From Tardiphaga robiniae (GTDB lineage Bacteria > Pseudomonadota > Alphaproteobacteria > Rhizobiales > Xanthobacteraceae), in NCBI RefSeq assembly GCF_013359755.1, contig NZ_JABMCJ010000072.1, positions 62,001 through 126,000 of the forward strand: 64,000 nucleotides of DNA, read 5' to 3'. Numbering within the stretch: position 1 is the first letter of the stretch; the number at the start of each line of letters is the position of its first letter. Below, piece by piece: positions 27,730 through 36,245 of the stretch. The position numbers were made by a program, and so were the translations under genes. The notes beneath the pieces were generated by a model. It was given only the letters and a program-made list of their open reading frames with translations, did not search any database and was not told the DNA's origin.

Positions 27730-29334
27730 TCAGCGGTCCAGCCAGACCTCGGCCCAGCTTTCGCCCATAAAGTCCGCCGTCAGCGAATGATCGCGGACAT
27801 CAGAACGAGCGATCGTCACGGGTTCAAGGTCGACCATCGGAAGGACCGGCGCGTCGCTCGCTGCGAGCTTGTCGAACTCGTGCACCAGCGATACGCGCTT
27901 CTTCTCATCGGTCTCGATCGCCATCTTGCTGACGGTTTCGTCCATCTTCGGATTGGAATAGCCCGTGGCGTTGCGGAAGGCCGCCCCCTTCACGATACCG
28001 TCGGTGGTGTAGTATTGCGTTGTCTGCGGGATCGGCTCGATGCTGGCTGAATTGTTCGACACCGCGACGTCATAGTCATAGTCGGTGTAGATGCGTTTCA
28101 GCGAGGTCGCGCGATCGGGGATCGCCAGATCGACGGTGATGTCGACGTCCTCGAAAGCCTGCTTCAGGTACTGACCGATCTTGACGTTTTCCTCGAACCA
28201 CCCGGCCGATACCAGGCTCATCTTGAAGCGCGAACCGGCCTTCACCGGATAGCCGGCAGCATCGAGCAACGCGGCCGCCTTTTTAACGTCGAACGGATAA
28301 TCCTGAACGTCCTTGGTGAAGAAGATCGAATTCGAGAAGTGGAGAGCACCAAGCGAGGGACGCGCGCGACCGAAGAAAACCGTATCCGCGATGAAGCTGC
28401 GGTCGATCGCATGAAGCAGGGCCTGACGCACCTCGCGCTTCTTGAAGATCTCGCGACGCTGGTTGAACTCGACACTCGTGATCCACGCCGAATTCGAATA
28501 ACCCTTGGTCTCGGCAACGAACTTCTTGGTGGCCGTCAGGCGCGCGATGTCCGGCGCAGGAATCGGATTGAATGTGCCTATATCAAGCTGGCCAGCCTCG
28601 AACGCAGCCGACCGCGACGCCGGATCTCGCCACCAGCGGATCACCAGCTTGTCGAGATAGGGCTTGCCAGCATTCCAATAGGTGTCATTGCGGGCATATT
28701 CGACATGGCTGCCGCGCACCCACTCCTTGACCTTGAAAGGACCGGTGCCGATCGGCGTGTTGTTGATCGGATTGGTAATGATGTTCGACCCGTCATAGAT
28801 ATGCTTGGGAATGACGAGACCGGCTTTGCCGGCCAGCACGGACTTGAGGAAGAACTCTGGCACCGGCACTTTGAATTTCAGCACCACGGTCAGCGGATCC
28901 ACGGCCTCTGCAGTCTGCAGCGCATCGAGGGTGACGCCAGCGGAGATCGGCTTCCAGTATTGGATCGCATTAAAGACCAGATCGTCCGAGGTCAGTGGCT
29001 TGCCGTCATGCCAGGTGACGTTCGGACGTAGCTTGATCGTGTAGCTGCGGAAATCCTCTGCCGGTTCGATCCCGAGAGCCAGCACCGGCTCGAATTTGAG
29101 GTCGGCGGTCAGGCGGATCAGCCGCTCGAACACCTTGGTCGACGTGAAATACGGACTGGAGCCGCCCCCCGCTGGAACGAACAGCGATTGCGGCTCAAAT
29201 CCGCCCCATGTGCCGACCAGCGTGCCGCCGCGCTTCGGGGCCCCGGTTGCCGCCTTGGAAGAACCGGCAAAGCCGGAGGCCAAAGCAGCACCGGCTGTCG
29301 TCATCAAAAAATCACGTCTGCTAAAACCGCTCAT
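27730..29334 (-). CDS. Oligopeptide-type ABC transporter substrate-binding protein (SBP_bac_5)
   Basis: A 534-residue periplasmic receptor. The N-terminus has a twin-arginine motif (SRRDFLM) before a short hydrophobic segment, so export by the Tat route is likely. The mature protein has the family features WHDGKPLTSDDLVFN, GTGPFKVKEW and YWNAGKPYLDKLVIRW. Such receptors bind di- or oligopeptides, nickel, opines, glutathione or other amphipathic molecules; the ligand here is not predictable. GGAAG precedes the ATG. It is the first transporter gene in the operon order and follows the thioesterase gene by 60 bases. Confidence 0.93.
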   Translation of the reverse strand: MSGFSRRDFLMTTAGAALASGFAGSSKAATGAPKRGGTLVGTWGGFEPQSLFVPAGGGSSPYFTSTKVFERLIRLTADLKFEPVLALGIEPAEDFRSYTIKLRPNVTWHDGKPLTSDDLVFNAIQYWKPISAGVTLDALQTAEAVDPLTVVLKFKVPVPEFFLKSVLAGKAGLVIPKHIYDGSNIITNPINNTPIGTGPFKVKEWVRGSHVEYARNDTYWNAGKPYLDKLVIRWWRDPASRSAAFEAGQLDIGTFNPIPAPDIARLTATKKFVAETKGYSNSAWITSVEFNQRREIFKKREVRQALLHAIDRSFIADTVFFGRARPSLGALHFSNSIFFTKDVQDYPFDVKKAAALLDAAGYPVKAGSRFKMSLVSAGWFEENVKIGQYLKQAFEDVDITVDLAIPDRATSLKRIYTDYDYDVAVSNNSASIEPIPQTTQYYTTDGIVKGAAFRNATGYSNPKMDETVSKMAIETDEKKRVSLVHEFDKLAASDAPVLPMVDLEPVTIARSDVRDHSLTADFMGESWAEVWLDR

Positions 29335-29394
29335 GGTTCTTCCTTTGTTGCAGACAGGAACCGGTCCGCCATCGTGCGCCGCCCGGTCCTGCTA

Positions 29395-29829
29395 TTATTT
29401 TGCTTCAAGCGTCGAATAGGTGCCGCGGCCGATGGCGAGCAGCGCCCCCTTTTCGTCAAACACATCGACATCAGCGACACCGACGCTCTTGCCGGCACGG
29501 CGCACCCGCGACACGGCGACCAACGCGGTATCGACAGCCGGCTTCAGGTAGTCGACCCGGAAGTTCACGGTCGGAAGGCCGCGCCCGACCATCATGCCGA
29601 CGGCGAAATCGCCGACGGTGTCGATGACCGAGGCAATGACGCCGCCATGCCATTGCTTGGAGCCCGGTCGGCGTTCGAATTCCGGCCGCATCGGCGAGCG
29701 CATCGTCACTTCCTGCGTTGCCGGATCGGCCTTAATCACCTCAAGGCCGAGGAACAGATTGAACGGCGACACGTCCAGCATTTGCTGAATCTCGGCAGCC
29801 GTCAGAGTCTTGACGTCAGGCTTGCTCAC
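29395..29829 (-). CDS. PaaI-family hotdog-fold thioesterase
   Basis: A 144-residue protein with the hotdog core HGGVIASVIDTVGDFAVG, which holds the conserved His-Gly-Gly and the downstream Asp used by PaaI/YbgC-type acyl-CoA thioesterases, and a final ALLAIGRGTY strand. By family it hydrolyses aromatic or short-chain acyl-CoA esters. Its start overlaps the stop of the quinone oxidoreductase gene (ATGA). In the operon it may release CoA from dead-end acyl-CoAs made by the ligase encoded at 22368. Confidence 0.88.
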   Translation of the reverse strand: MSKPDVKTLTAAEIQQMLDVSPFNLFLGLEVIKADPATQEVTMRSPMRPEFERRPGSKQWHGGVIASVIDTVGDFAVGMMVGRGLPTVNFRVDYLKPAVDTALVAVSRVRRAGKSVGVADVDVFDEKGALLAIGRGTYSTLEAK

Positions 29830-30839
29830 GGCGTCACCACGACTTTGCCGAATACCGCACGGTCCTCAATGACGCGCACCGCTTCCTTCGCTTCTTCCAG
29901 CGGATAGGTCTTGTCGATCAGTACCTGCAGCTTCTTGGCTGCTACGAGATCGAACAGCTTTGTGATATCGTCACGTTCCCAGCCGTTGGAGCCTTTGATC
30001 TCCAGCTCGAAGGTCCAGATGAAACGAAGATCTTCCGTGGGTGAATAGCCAGCGGTCGCGCCGCAGGTCAGGATGCGGCCGCCAAGCTTGAGGCAGCGCA
30101 GCGATTTGACCCAGGTGTCGCCGCCGGTGAAGTTGACGACCACATCGACACCGCCGCCTTCGACGAAGCGCCGGCGATGCGGCTTTCCGTGGTGCTCATA
30201 GATCGTCTTCATGAAGTCGGACTGCGTGTAGAGGATGATCTCGTCCGCACCGAGCTCCGTGAGCCGCTTGCCCTTCTCCTCGCTGCCAGCACAGGCGATC
30301 ACATAAGCGCCGGCCAGCTTGGCGAGCTGCACGCAACACACGCCAACGCCGCCGCTGGCGCCGAGAATCAGAACCTTCTCGCCGGCCTTGATCTGTCCGA
30401 TCGTGTTCATCATGCGAATTGCGGTGCCATAGGCGACCGGCAGCGCGGCGGCCTGCTCAAAGCTGACGCCTTCCGGAATCTTGACGAGCTGATGCGCCTT
30501 GGCGCGGCAGAATTCGGCGAGGCCGCCGTCCTGGGTCTCGCCCATCAGGCCGCCTTCGACGCGGTTGACCGGATCGATCAGCACGCGATCACCGATGTTC
30601 CAGCCGGTGACGCCGGCGCCGACTTCCGAAATCTCGCCGACCACGTCGAGGCCAATGATGACAGGCAGCGGCACCTTGATGCCGGGCATACCGCGGCGGG
30701 TGAAAACGTCGTGATAGTTGATCGACGATGCCCGCACGCGGATGACAACGTCGCCCTCGCCGGCCTTCGGCGTCGGATAATCCGCTGTGAATTGCAGCTT
30801 ATCGTTATCGCCGTGTTCGTAAAGGACAACTGCTCGCAT
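29826..30839 (-). CDS. MDR-family NADPH:quinone oxidoreductase-like protein
   Basis: A 337-residue medium-chain dehydrogenase/reductase. It has the N-terminal GroES-like fold with GLDVVGEISEVGAGV and GDRVLI, the cofactor motif LGASGGVGVCCVQLAKLAGA and the ACAGSEEKGKRLTELGAD turn. Residues GGDTW and KLGGRILTCGATAGY follow. The zinc-less, quinone-reductase-like layout suggests NADPH-dependent reduction of an enone, quinone or enoyl thioester. It starts 22 bases downstream of the peptidase-like gene. Confidence 0.9.
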   Translation of the reverse strand: MRAVVLYEHGDNDKLQFTADYPTPKAGEGDVVIRVRASSINYHDVFTRRGMPGIKVPLPVIIGLDVVGEISEVGAGVTGWNIGDRVLIDPVNRVEGGLMGETQDGGLAEFCRAKAHQLVKIPEGVSFEQAAALPVAYGTAIRMMNTIGQIKAGEKVLILGASGGVGVCCVQLAKLAGAYVIACAGSEEKGKRLTELGADEIILYTQSDFMKTIYEHHGKPHRRRFVEGGGVDVVVNFTGGDTWVKSLRCLKLGGRILTCGATAGYSPTEDLRFIWTFELEIKGSNGWERDDITKLFDLVAAKKLQVLIDKTYPLEEAKEAVRVIEDRAVFGKVVVTP

Positions 30840-30860
30840 GATCTATCTCGCTCCGTTGGT

Positions 30861-31982
30861 TCAGGCTGCGACGGAGAGGGACCAGCTTGCCAGTCCCTCC
30901 ACCGCCTGTTGAGTGATGGAAATGGCTTGTTCGGTGGTTTCTTCGCGCCAGTGCGACGACACCGGCACGAAGCAATCGTGCAGGTCTGCGCGCAGCATGC
31001 GAACGCGCTCGCTGTCTTTCTCGGCCTTGAACTTCAGCCAGAGATCGAGCTGCAGGGCGCGGCGGACCTTGGTACCACGCGTGCCAAATTCGATCACAGC
31101 GCCGACCATCGGTCGCGCGCCAAGGAACCTAGTCATGCCGTGAAACACGAGTCCCTGATAATTGGGCCGCGCAAAATTGTTGGGCTTTTGACCGACGATG
31201 CGGTCACGCCCCCACCAGCGCACGGCTTCCGCATGAAGCGCGCCACCTTCAGGGTTGAAGCACAGGAAGAAGGACTCGGCGAAATCACCGATGCCAGTAT
31301 GCCAATCGATGAATCCGACACGCTCGGCCGCGCCGAGATGATCGGCGACGATGGTCTCCAGAGTCAGATTGGACCACTCGCGCCCGGAGCCGCCATAGTT
31401 GGAACCATCCGGAAAATCGTACTGCCCGCGCGCCAGCGTGTCGAACAGACCGTCATCCCCATGCGCGTCCTTGAAGGCTTCCACGGCGTCGGCGTAGATC
31501 TGCAGGGCTGCCGGCGTCCAGTCCTCCGGAAGCAGGTGCGGATAAAGCTTCGCATAACCCGGATTGGCCGGACGGGGAGCGGCGAAATCGATGAAGTTGC
31601 GATTGAGATCAACATTGTTCTCGGTGGTCCGCGTACCCCAGGCAAAGCCATAGGGGTTGATCGCGTGAACAAAGAGAACCGACACGCCGCGCGAAAGGGC
31701 GCGCGCAAAATTGCTCTGCATCCAACCGATCTGCGCCGCCGAACCGCTGAGGCCTTCGAGGCCGTGGGTGCCGCTGAGGATTACCAGTTGCGACGCCGCG
31801 CGCGGATCGCCGAGCCGCGCCACGTCGATGCACAGATCCTGACCGTTTGGCCCCTTCAGCGCCGGATGGATGTAGGTGCTCAGCGCAGCTCCGATATCAT
31901 CCGCAGCGTTGCGGAATTTCACGCGCGCACCGTCATAATCGAGCGCAAAACTCCGGGTGAAATCATTGGGGAGCGCTACCAT
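30861..31982 (-). CDS. DUF2817 family protein, M14-carboxypeptidase-like
   Basis: A 373-residue cytosolic protein of the DUF2817 group, related to zinc carboxypeptidases (M14). Zinc ligands are seen as His73 and Glu76 in GTHGLEG and a later His in FIDWHTGIG; a likely catalytic Glu lies in VIEFGTRG near residue 325. VDLNRNF is also typical of M14 folds. It probably hydrolyses an amide bond of the imported compound. The TGATG arrangement overlaps the glyoxalase-like gene stop, so translation is coupled. I used the ATG at 31982 rather than the adjoining GTG. Confidence 0.86.
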   Translation of the reverse strand: MVALPNDFTRSFALDYDGARVKFRNAADDIGAALSTYIHPALKGPNGQDLCIDVARLGDPRAASQLVILSGTHGLEGLSGSAAQIGWMQSNFARALSRGVSVLFVHAINPYGFAWGTRTTENNVDLNRNFIDFAAPRPANPGYAKLYPHLLPEDWTPAALQIYADAVEAFKDAHGDDGLFDTLARGQYDFPDGSNYGGSGREWSNLTLETIVADHLGAAERVGFIDWHTGIGDFAESFFLCFNPEGGALHAEAVRWWGRDRIVGQKPNNFARPNYQGLVFHGMTRFLGARPMVGAVIEFGTRGTKVRRALQLDLWLKFKAEKDSERVRMLRADLHDCFVPVSSHWREETTEQAISITQQAVEGLASWSLSVAA

Positions 31983-32842
31983 CACACCGTGAACCCCAGA
32001 GCGACATTGGCTCCGTCGGCATGCGACACGATGATGCCGTCAGCATAGGGCTTGAAGGAAACGTCGGCCGCATCGAATACGGCGCGCGGCGTGTCGAGCG
32101 ACGCAACCTTGAATACCAGCGCGACCATGCGGTCCGTACCATCCGGGCTGACCAGCGCAGCCCCGACGTAGCGATCGGCCACGGCTGCAGGATCGAGTAT
32201 GAAGATCGTCGCGGCACCGGCGCTGAACGAAAAGCCGCCATCCGTCGGCGTCAGGAGCGGTGCGCCGAACATGCGTTCATAGAGCGCTGCAGTTCGCGCC
32301 GGTTGCTGCGAGGCGATGACAAATTCGACGATTTCAGTAGCGCCATTGGCATGCGTCTGCCATTCGGGGCGCCACACCAGTTCCGGCGTATCATGGTGGC
32401 AGAAGAACGTGCGGCCGTTCTGCACTTCGTCGCCCGCCACGCGGATGACCTTGAAACGCGCGTCTTGGGCGCCGCCCGGCAATTCGACCGGCCGCGCGAA
32501 GCTCATTGGCTCCATGACGGGAACAGCGTTGTCCTTCAGTGTCGCATAAACTAGATCGGCATCGACGGACTTGAAAACCAGACCGCTCAATCCTGGCGGA
32601 TGTGTCCAGAGATCTGCACGCATCGTTTCACGCCCCGGCAGATAGCCGAGAAGTTCGAGATAGTTCGTGCCGAAGATCGCCAGGTTATTACTGGAGCCGA
32701 GCGTATGGTGACCGCGCTCCGTCAACTGAAAGCCGAGGCGAGTATATTGCGCAGCAGCCTCATCAAGCTGGCCCATCACGTTGATGACGACGTGGTCGAG
32801 GACCGGCGAGATCTTACGTTGCGCAGTACGCATATCACTCAT
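31982..32842 (-). CDS. Glyoxalase-like (VOC) domain protein
   Basis: A 286-residue protein with two vicinal-oxygen-chelate halves. The N-terminal part has LDHVVINV and YTRLGFQLTERGHHTLG followed by NYLELLGYLPG; the second half starts near EIVEFVIASQQPARTAALYERMFG. The pattern fits the Glyoxalase_3 group, whose members have mostly unknown substrates. The His/Glu ligand pattern for a metal is present in part. It heads the run of overlapping genes and is 75 bases downstream of the racemase gene. Confidence 0.82.
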   Translation of the reverse strand: MSDMRTAQRKISPVLDHVVINVMGQLDEAAAQYTRLGFQLTERGHHTLGSSNNLAIFGTNYLELLGYLPGRETMRADLWTHPPGLSGLVFKSVDADLVYATLKDNAVPVMEPMSFARPVELPGGAQDARFKVIRVAGDEVQNGRTFFCHHDTPELVWRPEWQTHANGATEIVEFVIASQQPARTAALYERMFGAPLLTPTDGGFSFSAGAATIFILDPAAVADRYVGAALVSPDGTDRMVALVFKVASLDTPRAVFDAADVSFKPYADGIIVSHADGANVALGFTV

Positions 32843-32917
32843 ACGAAAGCCTCATTGCCTTCCAGGTTAGAGAGACGAGCAAGATCGATGCCAATCCAAA
32901 GATCAATCACGCCGATG

Positions 32918-33643
32918 TCATGCAGCACGTGGTCGCGGCTCTTCTTTCGACATTGAAAAAGCCAGCGCCGCATCCGCGTGCAGAATTGTTGAATTAAAGA
33001 CGGGAAGATCGATGTGCTCGGGGCCGACCAGCAGACATATCTCGGTGCAACCAAGAATTACACCGTCAGCGCCGTGCTCTTTTCCTCGTGCAATCGCATC
33101 GAGATAGAGACGGCGCGAATCCTCGCGAACAACACCTTGGCATAGTTCATCGAAGATGATGTCGTGAATGAACACACGATCGGCCTCAGCGGGAATAACG
33201 GGATCTAGCCCGAACCCCTCGCGCAATCGCGTCACATAGAAGTCCTGCTCCATCGTGTAGCGCGTTGCCAGAAGTAGCGGCCGCTGCAACCCTGCAGCCT
33301 TCACGGCAGCACCAGTCGCATCGGCAATATGAAGAAGCGGGATCGACACTGCCTGCTGCACTTCGTCGGCAAGCTTATGCATCGTGTTGGTGCAGATCAG
33401 AATGCAACCGGCACCGCCTCCTTCCAGATCCCGGGCGATGTCAGCAAGAACCTGGCAGGCATCGTCCCAACGCCCTTGCTTCTGCAGGCTCACAATCGCA
33501 TCGAAGTTGATAGAGCGCATCAGAATATCCGCGGAGTGGAGCCCACCGAGCTCCGTGCGGACTTGCTCATTCAGCCGGCGGTAGTAAACAGCAGTACTTT
33601 CCCAGCTCATTCCACCAATCAAACCTATCGTCCGCATCACCAT
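32918..33643 (-). CDS. Aspartate/glutamate racemase family protein
   Basis: A 241-residue racemase of the cofactor-independent Asp/Glu type. Both catalytic cysteines are present, in CTNTMHK and in GCTEICLLV, and the N-terminus TIGLIGGMSWESTAVYYR is diagnostic. ATG 33643 (MVM) is preferred because GGAG stands 9 bases upstream; the ATG two codons later is possible. By family it interconverts D- and L-aspartate or glutamate or acts on related amino acids. As the first gene of the long catabolic set, it may epimerise an imported amino-acid-containing compound. Confidence 0.9.
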   Translation of the reverse strand: MVMRTIGLIGGMSWESTAVYYRRLNEQVRTELGGLHSADILMRSINFDAIVSLQKQGRWDDACQVLADIARDLEGGGAGCILICTNTMHKLADEVQQAVSIPLLHIADATGAAVKAAGLQRPLLLATRYTMEQDFYVTRLREGFGLDPVIPAEADRVFIHDIIFDELCQGVVREDSRRLYLDAIARGKEHGADGVILGCTEICLLVGPEHIDLPVFNSTILHADAALAFSMSKEEPRPRAA

Positions 33644-34262
33644 TGCTCGCTTCTCCAGTCGATGTATTTGACGGGAACGATAGCATCGGTGCCGCGCAAT
33701 CCGATTGCGGATCGCAGCGATCATACTCTGTTTGCTTGAGATGAAACTTCATAGTTCGAGCGATCGGCGGAATAGGATTTCAAATTTTTCATTCCGCCGC
33801 ATCAACGTTTCTTCGCTCGGCCCTGACAGACCAGAATGATGCAACGACGTGCAGCGCCGGGAGTTGCCGTGTGTGTCGCGTGAAATCTCACTGTGTGAGA
33901 AGAATGCCGGAGTTCGGTCTGCACCAGGAGTAGAACTCAGTGCAACTTAACACGCATGCGAATCGGACATGTTCCGCGAACACTTCGCATGAGCCGTTCA
34001 TCAGAAACAAACGAGGTCGCCTCCTGGAGGGAAAGGCGACCTCGTGGAGCGCGCGAATGCCCTCGCGCCGGTCCATGTGCTCTGGGGAAGAGCGCCATAT
34101 TTGACCACGGCGCCCGCGCTGGTGTGTGACGACGACATGACACGGCATGTGACAGTTGATCGCATCGGCAGAGTCTTGCGTGTGGTCGCTCGACCTTATG
34201 CCTTCACCATCAACGCGATATTTTATTGTCCCGATGCATCGTTCGAGTTCTGGATATCCCGG
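33644..34262. other. 619-base intergenic region between the catabolic operon and the feruloyl-CoA-synthase-like gene
   Basis: It should hold the promoter of the racemase operon (close to 33650-33780). It also contains a strong hairpin at 34011-34045 facing the end of the ligase gene. Frames of up to 90 codons on both strands run through the hairpin and are not supported. A short RNA between 34046 and 34262 on the minus strand is possible but not shown. Confidence 0.45.
33999..34045 (-). terminator. Strong terminator-like hairpin downstream of the box/ligase genes
   Basis: ACGAGGTCGCCT (34011-34022) and AGGCGACCTCGT (34034-34045) are perfect 12-base arms with an 11-base loop. Read on the minus strand the hairpin is followed by TTGTTTCTG, as in an intrinsic terminator. 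It lies 218 bases beyond the stop codon of the feruloyl-CoA-synthase-like gene, whose transcript it may end. Confidence 0.65.
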
Positions 34263-36152
34263 CTAGGCATGACGGGCGTATTGCTCGATGCTCGCGCAGA
34301 TTATCAAGCGGCCTGAGAACCCTCTGTTCAGATCTTCCACGTCGGCTACGCGGCGCGCAAGAACGGCGCGCTGATTGACGTAGCCCTTGTCAGTAATCTC
34401 GCCGCCGTCGACAGATAGCGGCTCTGCCAGCAACAGCGCGCAAGTTGCATAGGTGGAAGACCCTCCGCCTGCCGCCTTCAGTCTTGCGAGCCCTTCCCCT
34501 ATGGACGAACGCACATTTTCGCAGCCAAGCACGGCATCGATGCTCGCTGAATCCGGCAGGCCCGACACGGCGCGGCAGGCAGCCAGATTGGGAACAAGAA
34601 GGAAGCGCACATCCTCGCCGCCATGGCCGGCCACGACAATATCCTGAACCAGCGGCGCCAATGCAGAGATTCCCGCCACGCGCAGCGTTCCGACGTTGAC
34701 CCATGTGCCTGATGTCAGCTTGAAATCCTCGGCGATGCGCCCGTCGAACAGCAAGCCCTGCTCGGGATGAGCCGGATCTGCAAATGCAACGGCATCGCCG
34801 ATCAGATAGAAGCCGTCCGCATCAAAAGCTTTCGCGGTGAGGTCTGGCGCCTTCCAGTAGCCCGGCGTCACATTGGGCCCGCGCACCCGCACCTCGAACT
34901 TGCCGTCAGATGGCACGAGCTTTAGCTCCGTACCAGGAATAGGCACGCCTATATTGCCTGATCTTGGCGCCTGAAAATGACAATCGGTCGCAAGCGGCGA
35001 TGTTTCCGTCGATCCCCAGGCGGAGACCATCGGCAACGGACGCCCGATTGTTTCGATGGAAAGTGTCTCCAGCGCCGACCATGTGCTTTGCGGCAGAGCC
35101 GCACCGGCATAGAAGACGAACTTCACCTCGCCGAAGAATCGCTCTCGCAACCCATCCTCCTTCCGCAGGGCTGCAATAAGCATGTCGAAGCCACGCGGCA
35201 CGTTGAAATAGACAGTTGGCATGACGTTGCGCAGATTGGCGATCGACGTCGCGAACAATCCGGGTGCGGGCTTGCCGCTATCAATGTAAAGCGTTCCGCC
35301 GTTGCGAAGCACCATATTAAAATTGTGATTTCCGCCGAAGGTATGACTCCATGGCAGCCAGTCCAGAAGAACGAGTTCGCTCTGCTGAGTTTCGAGAAAC
35401 GGCCAAGTCTGCGCCTTGGCCTGCTGGCTCGAGGTCAGCATGCGCTGGGTATTGATGACCGCCTTCGGCGCGCCGGTCGATCCCGACGTGAACAGGAACT
35501 TGGCGATCGTATCGGCATCGACCGCTGCGAAGGCATGATAGATCGCTGCGCTCACCGGCGTCGTGATCACATCGGCGTATGAGTATCCCGCTCCGGCAGC
35601 CGCGCCGCCGCCGATGACGGCGGCAGTGTGAAACGGGCCTATCGCAGCGAGGGCCGGACCGAACTGATGCAGGTTCGAGACGTAGATGGCACCGGGATCA
35701 AGAAGCTGAATCGCGCCACGCAGCTTTTCGAAATCCTTCGACATCAGCGAATAGGCCGGGGAAATCGCAGCAACGGGCACACCGACATGCATCGCTGCCA
35801 GGGCCAGAACGGCATGCTCGATGCCGTTGTCCGATAGCACTGCGAGGGGCCGCTGCGCACTCATCTCTTGTGCAAGAATCCAGCTAGCGGCGCTGCGCAC
35901 GCGCCGAAGCGTCTCGGCATAGCTCAGCGTCACCCAAGGCAAATCCGGACTGGACCGCTCCGCCAGAAAGATCCGCTCCGGCACCTGTTGTGCCCAATGT
36001 TCAAGCCAGTCCCCGACACAACGCGCATAGGGACGCAGCCCTGTGTCAGATCGAAGAAGGATCGTACCGTCGGATCGCTGTTCTGCGTCAACCGACGGCG
36101 TCAGAAAAAATGGACTGCCTGAGCCAGCCGCATTGTCGCGGTCCAGAACCAT
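34263..36152 (-). CDS. Feruloyl-CoA synthase-like ligase
   Basis: A 629-residue adenylate-forming enzyme of the Fcs type, longer than ordinary acyl-CoA ligases. The A3 motif is LFTSGSTGAPKAVINTQ, followed by LDWLPWSHTFGGNHNFNM, which is diagnostic for feruloyl-CoA synthases. SAWGSTETSP and GDAVAFADP follow, and the terminal Lys is in EITDKGYVNQRAV. By family it activates ferulate, p-coumarate or caffeate with ATP and CoA. GGAG precedes the ATG. It is the last gene of the minus-strand box cluster, about 90 bases after boxA. No hydratase/lyase (Ech) is in the window, so the aryl substrate may differ from ferulate. Confidence 0.88.
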   Translation of the reverse strand: MVLDRDNAAGSGSPFFLTPSVDAEQRSDGTILLRSDTGLRPYARCVGDWLEHWAQQVPERIFLAERSSPDLPWVTLSYAETLRRVRSAASWILAQEMSAQRPLAVLSDNGIEHAVLALAAMHVGVPVAAISPAYSLMSKDFEKLRGAIQLLDPGAIYVSNLHQFGPALAAIGPFHTAAVIGGGAAAGAGYSYADVITTPVSAAIYHAFAAVDADTIAKFLFTSGSTGAPKAVINTQRMLTSSQQAKAQTWPFLETQQSELVLLDWLPWSHTFGGNHNFNMVLRNGGTLYIDSGKPAPGLFATSIANLRNVMPTVYFNVPRGFDMLIAALRKEDGLRERFFGEVKFVFYAGAALPQSTWSALETLSIETIGRPLPMVSAWGSTETSPLATDCHFQAPRSGNIGVPIPGTELKLVPSDGKFEVRVRGPNVTPGYWKAPDLTAKAFDADGFYLIGDAVAFADPAHPEQGLLFDGRIAEDFKLTSGTWVNVGTLRVAGISALAPLVQDIVVAGHGGEDVRFLLVPNLAACRAVSGLPDSASIDAVLGCENVRSSIGEGLARLKAAGGGSSTYATCALLLAEPLSVDGGEITDKGYVNQRAVLARRVADVEDLNRGFSGRLIICASIEQYARHA

Positions 36153-36245
36153 CGCTTCTCTCCCCCATAACGTACCCGTCTTTGTTCTTATTCGGGCTAT
36201 TCAATCGAAACGGTCGTTGCCGGCTCGGATCGGATTCAACATCGA

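Noticed and set aside
30177-32048. A 623-codon open frame on the plus strand
   Set aside because: It is antisense to the well-supported quinone reductase and DUF2817 genes and has low-complexity, His/Arg-rich composition typical of GC-rich shadow frames.
33888-34148. Minus-strand frame across the hairpin at 34011-34045
   Set aside because: It would place a strong terminator inside the gene and has no ribosome site.
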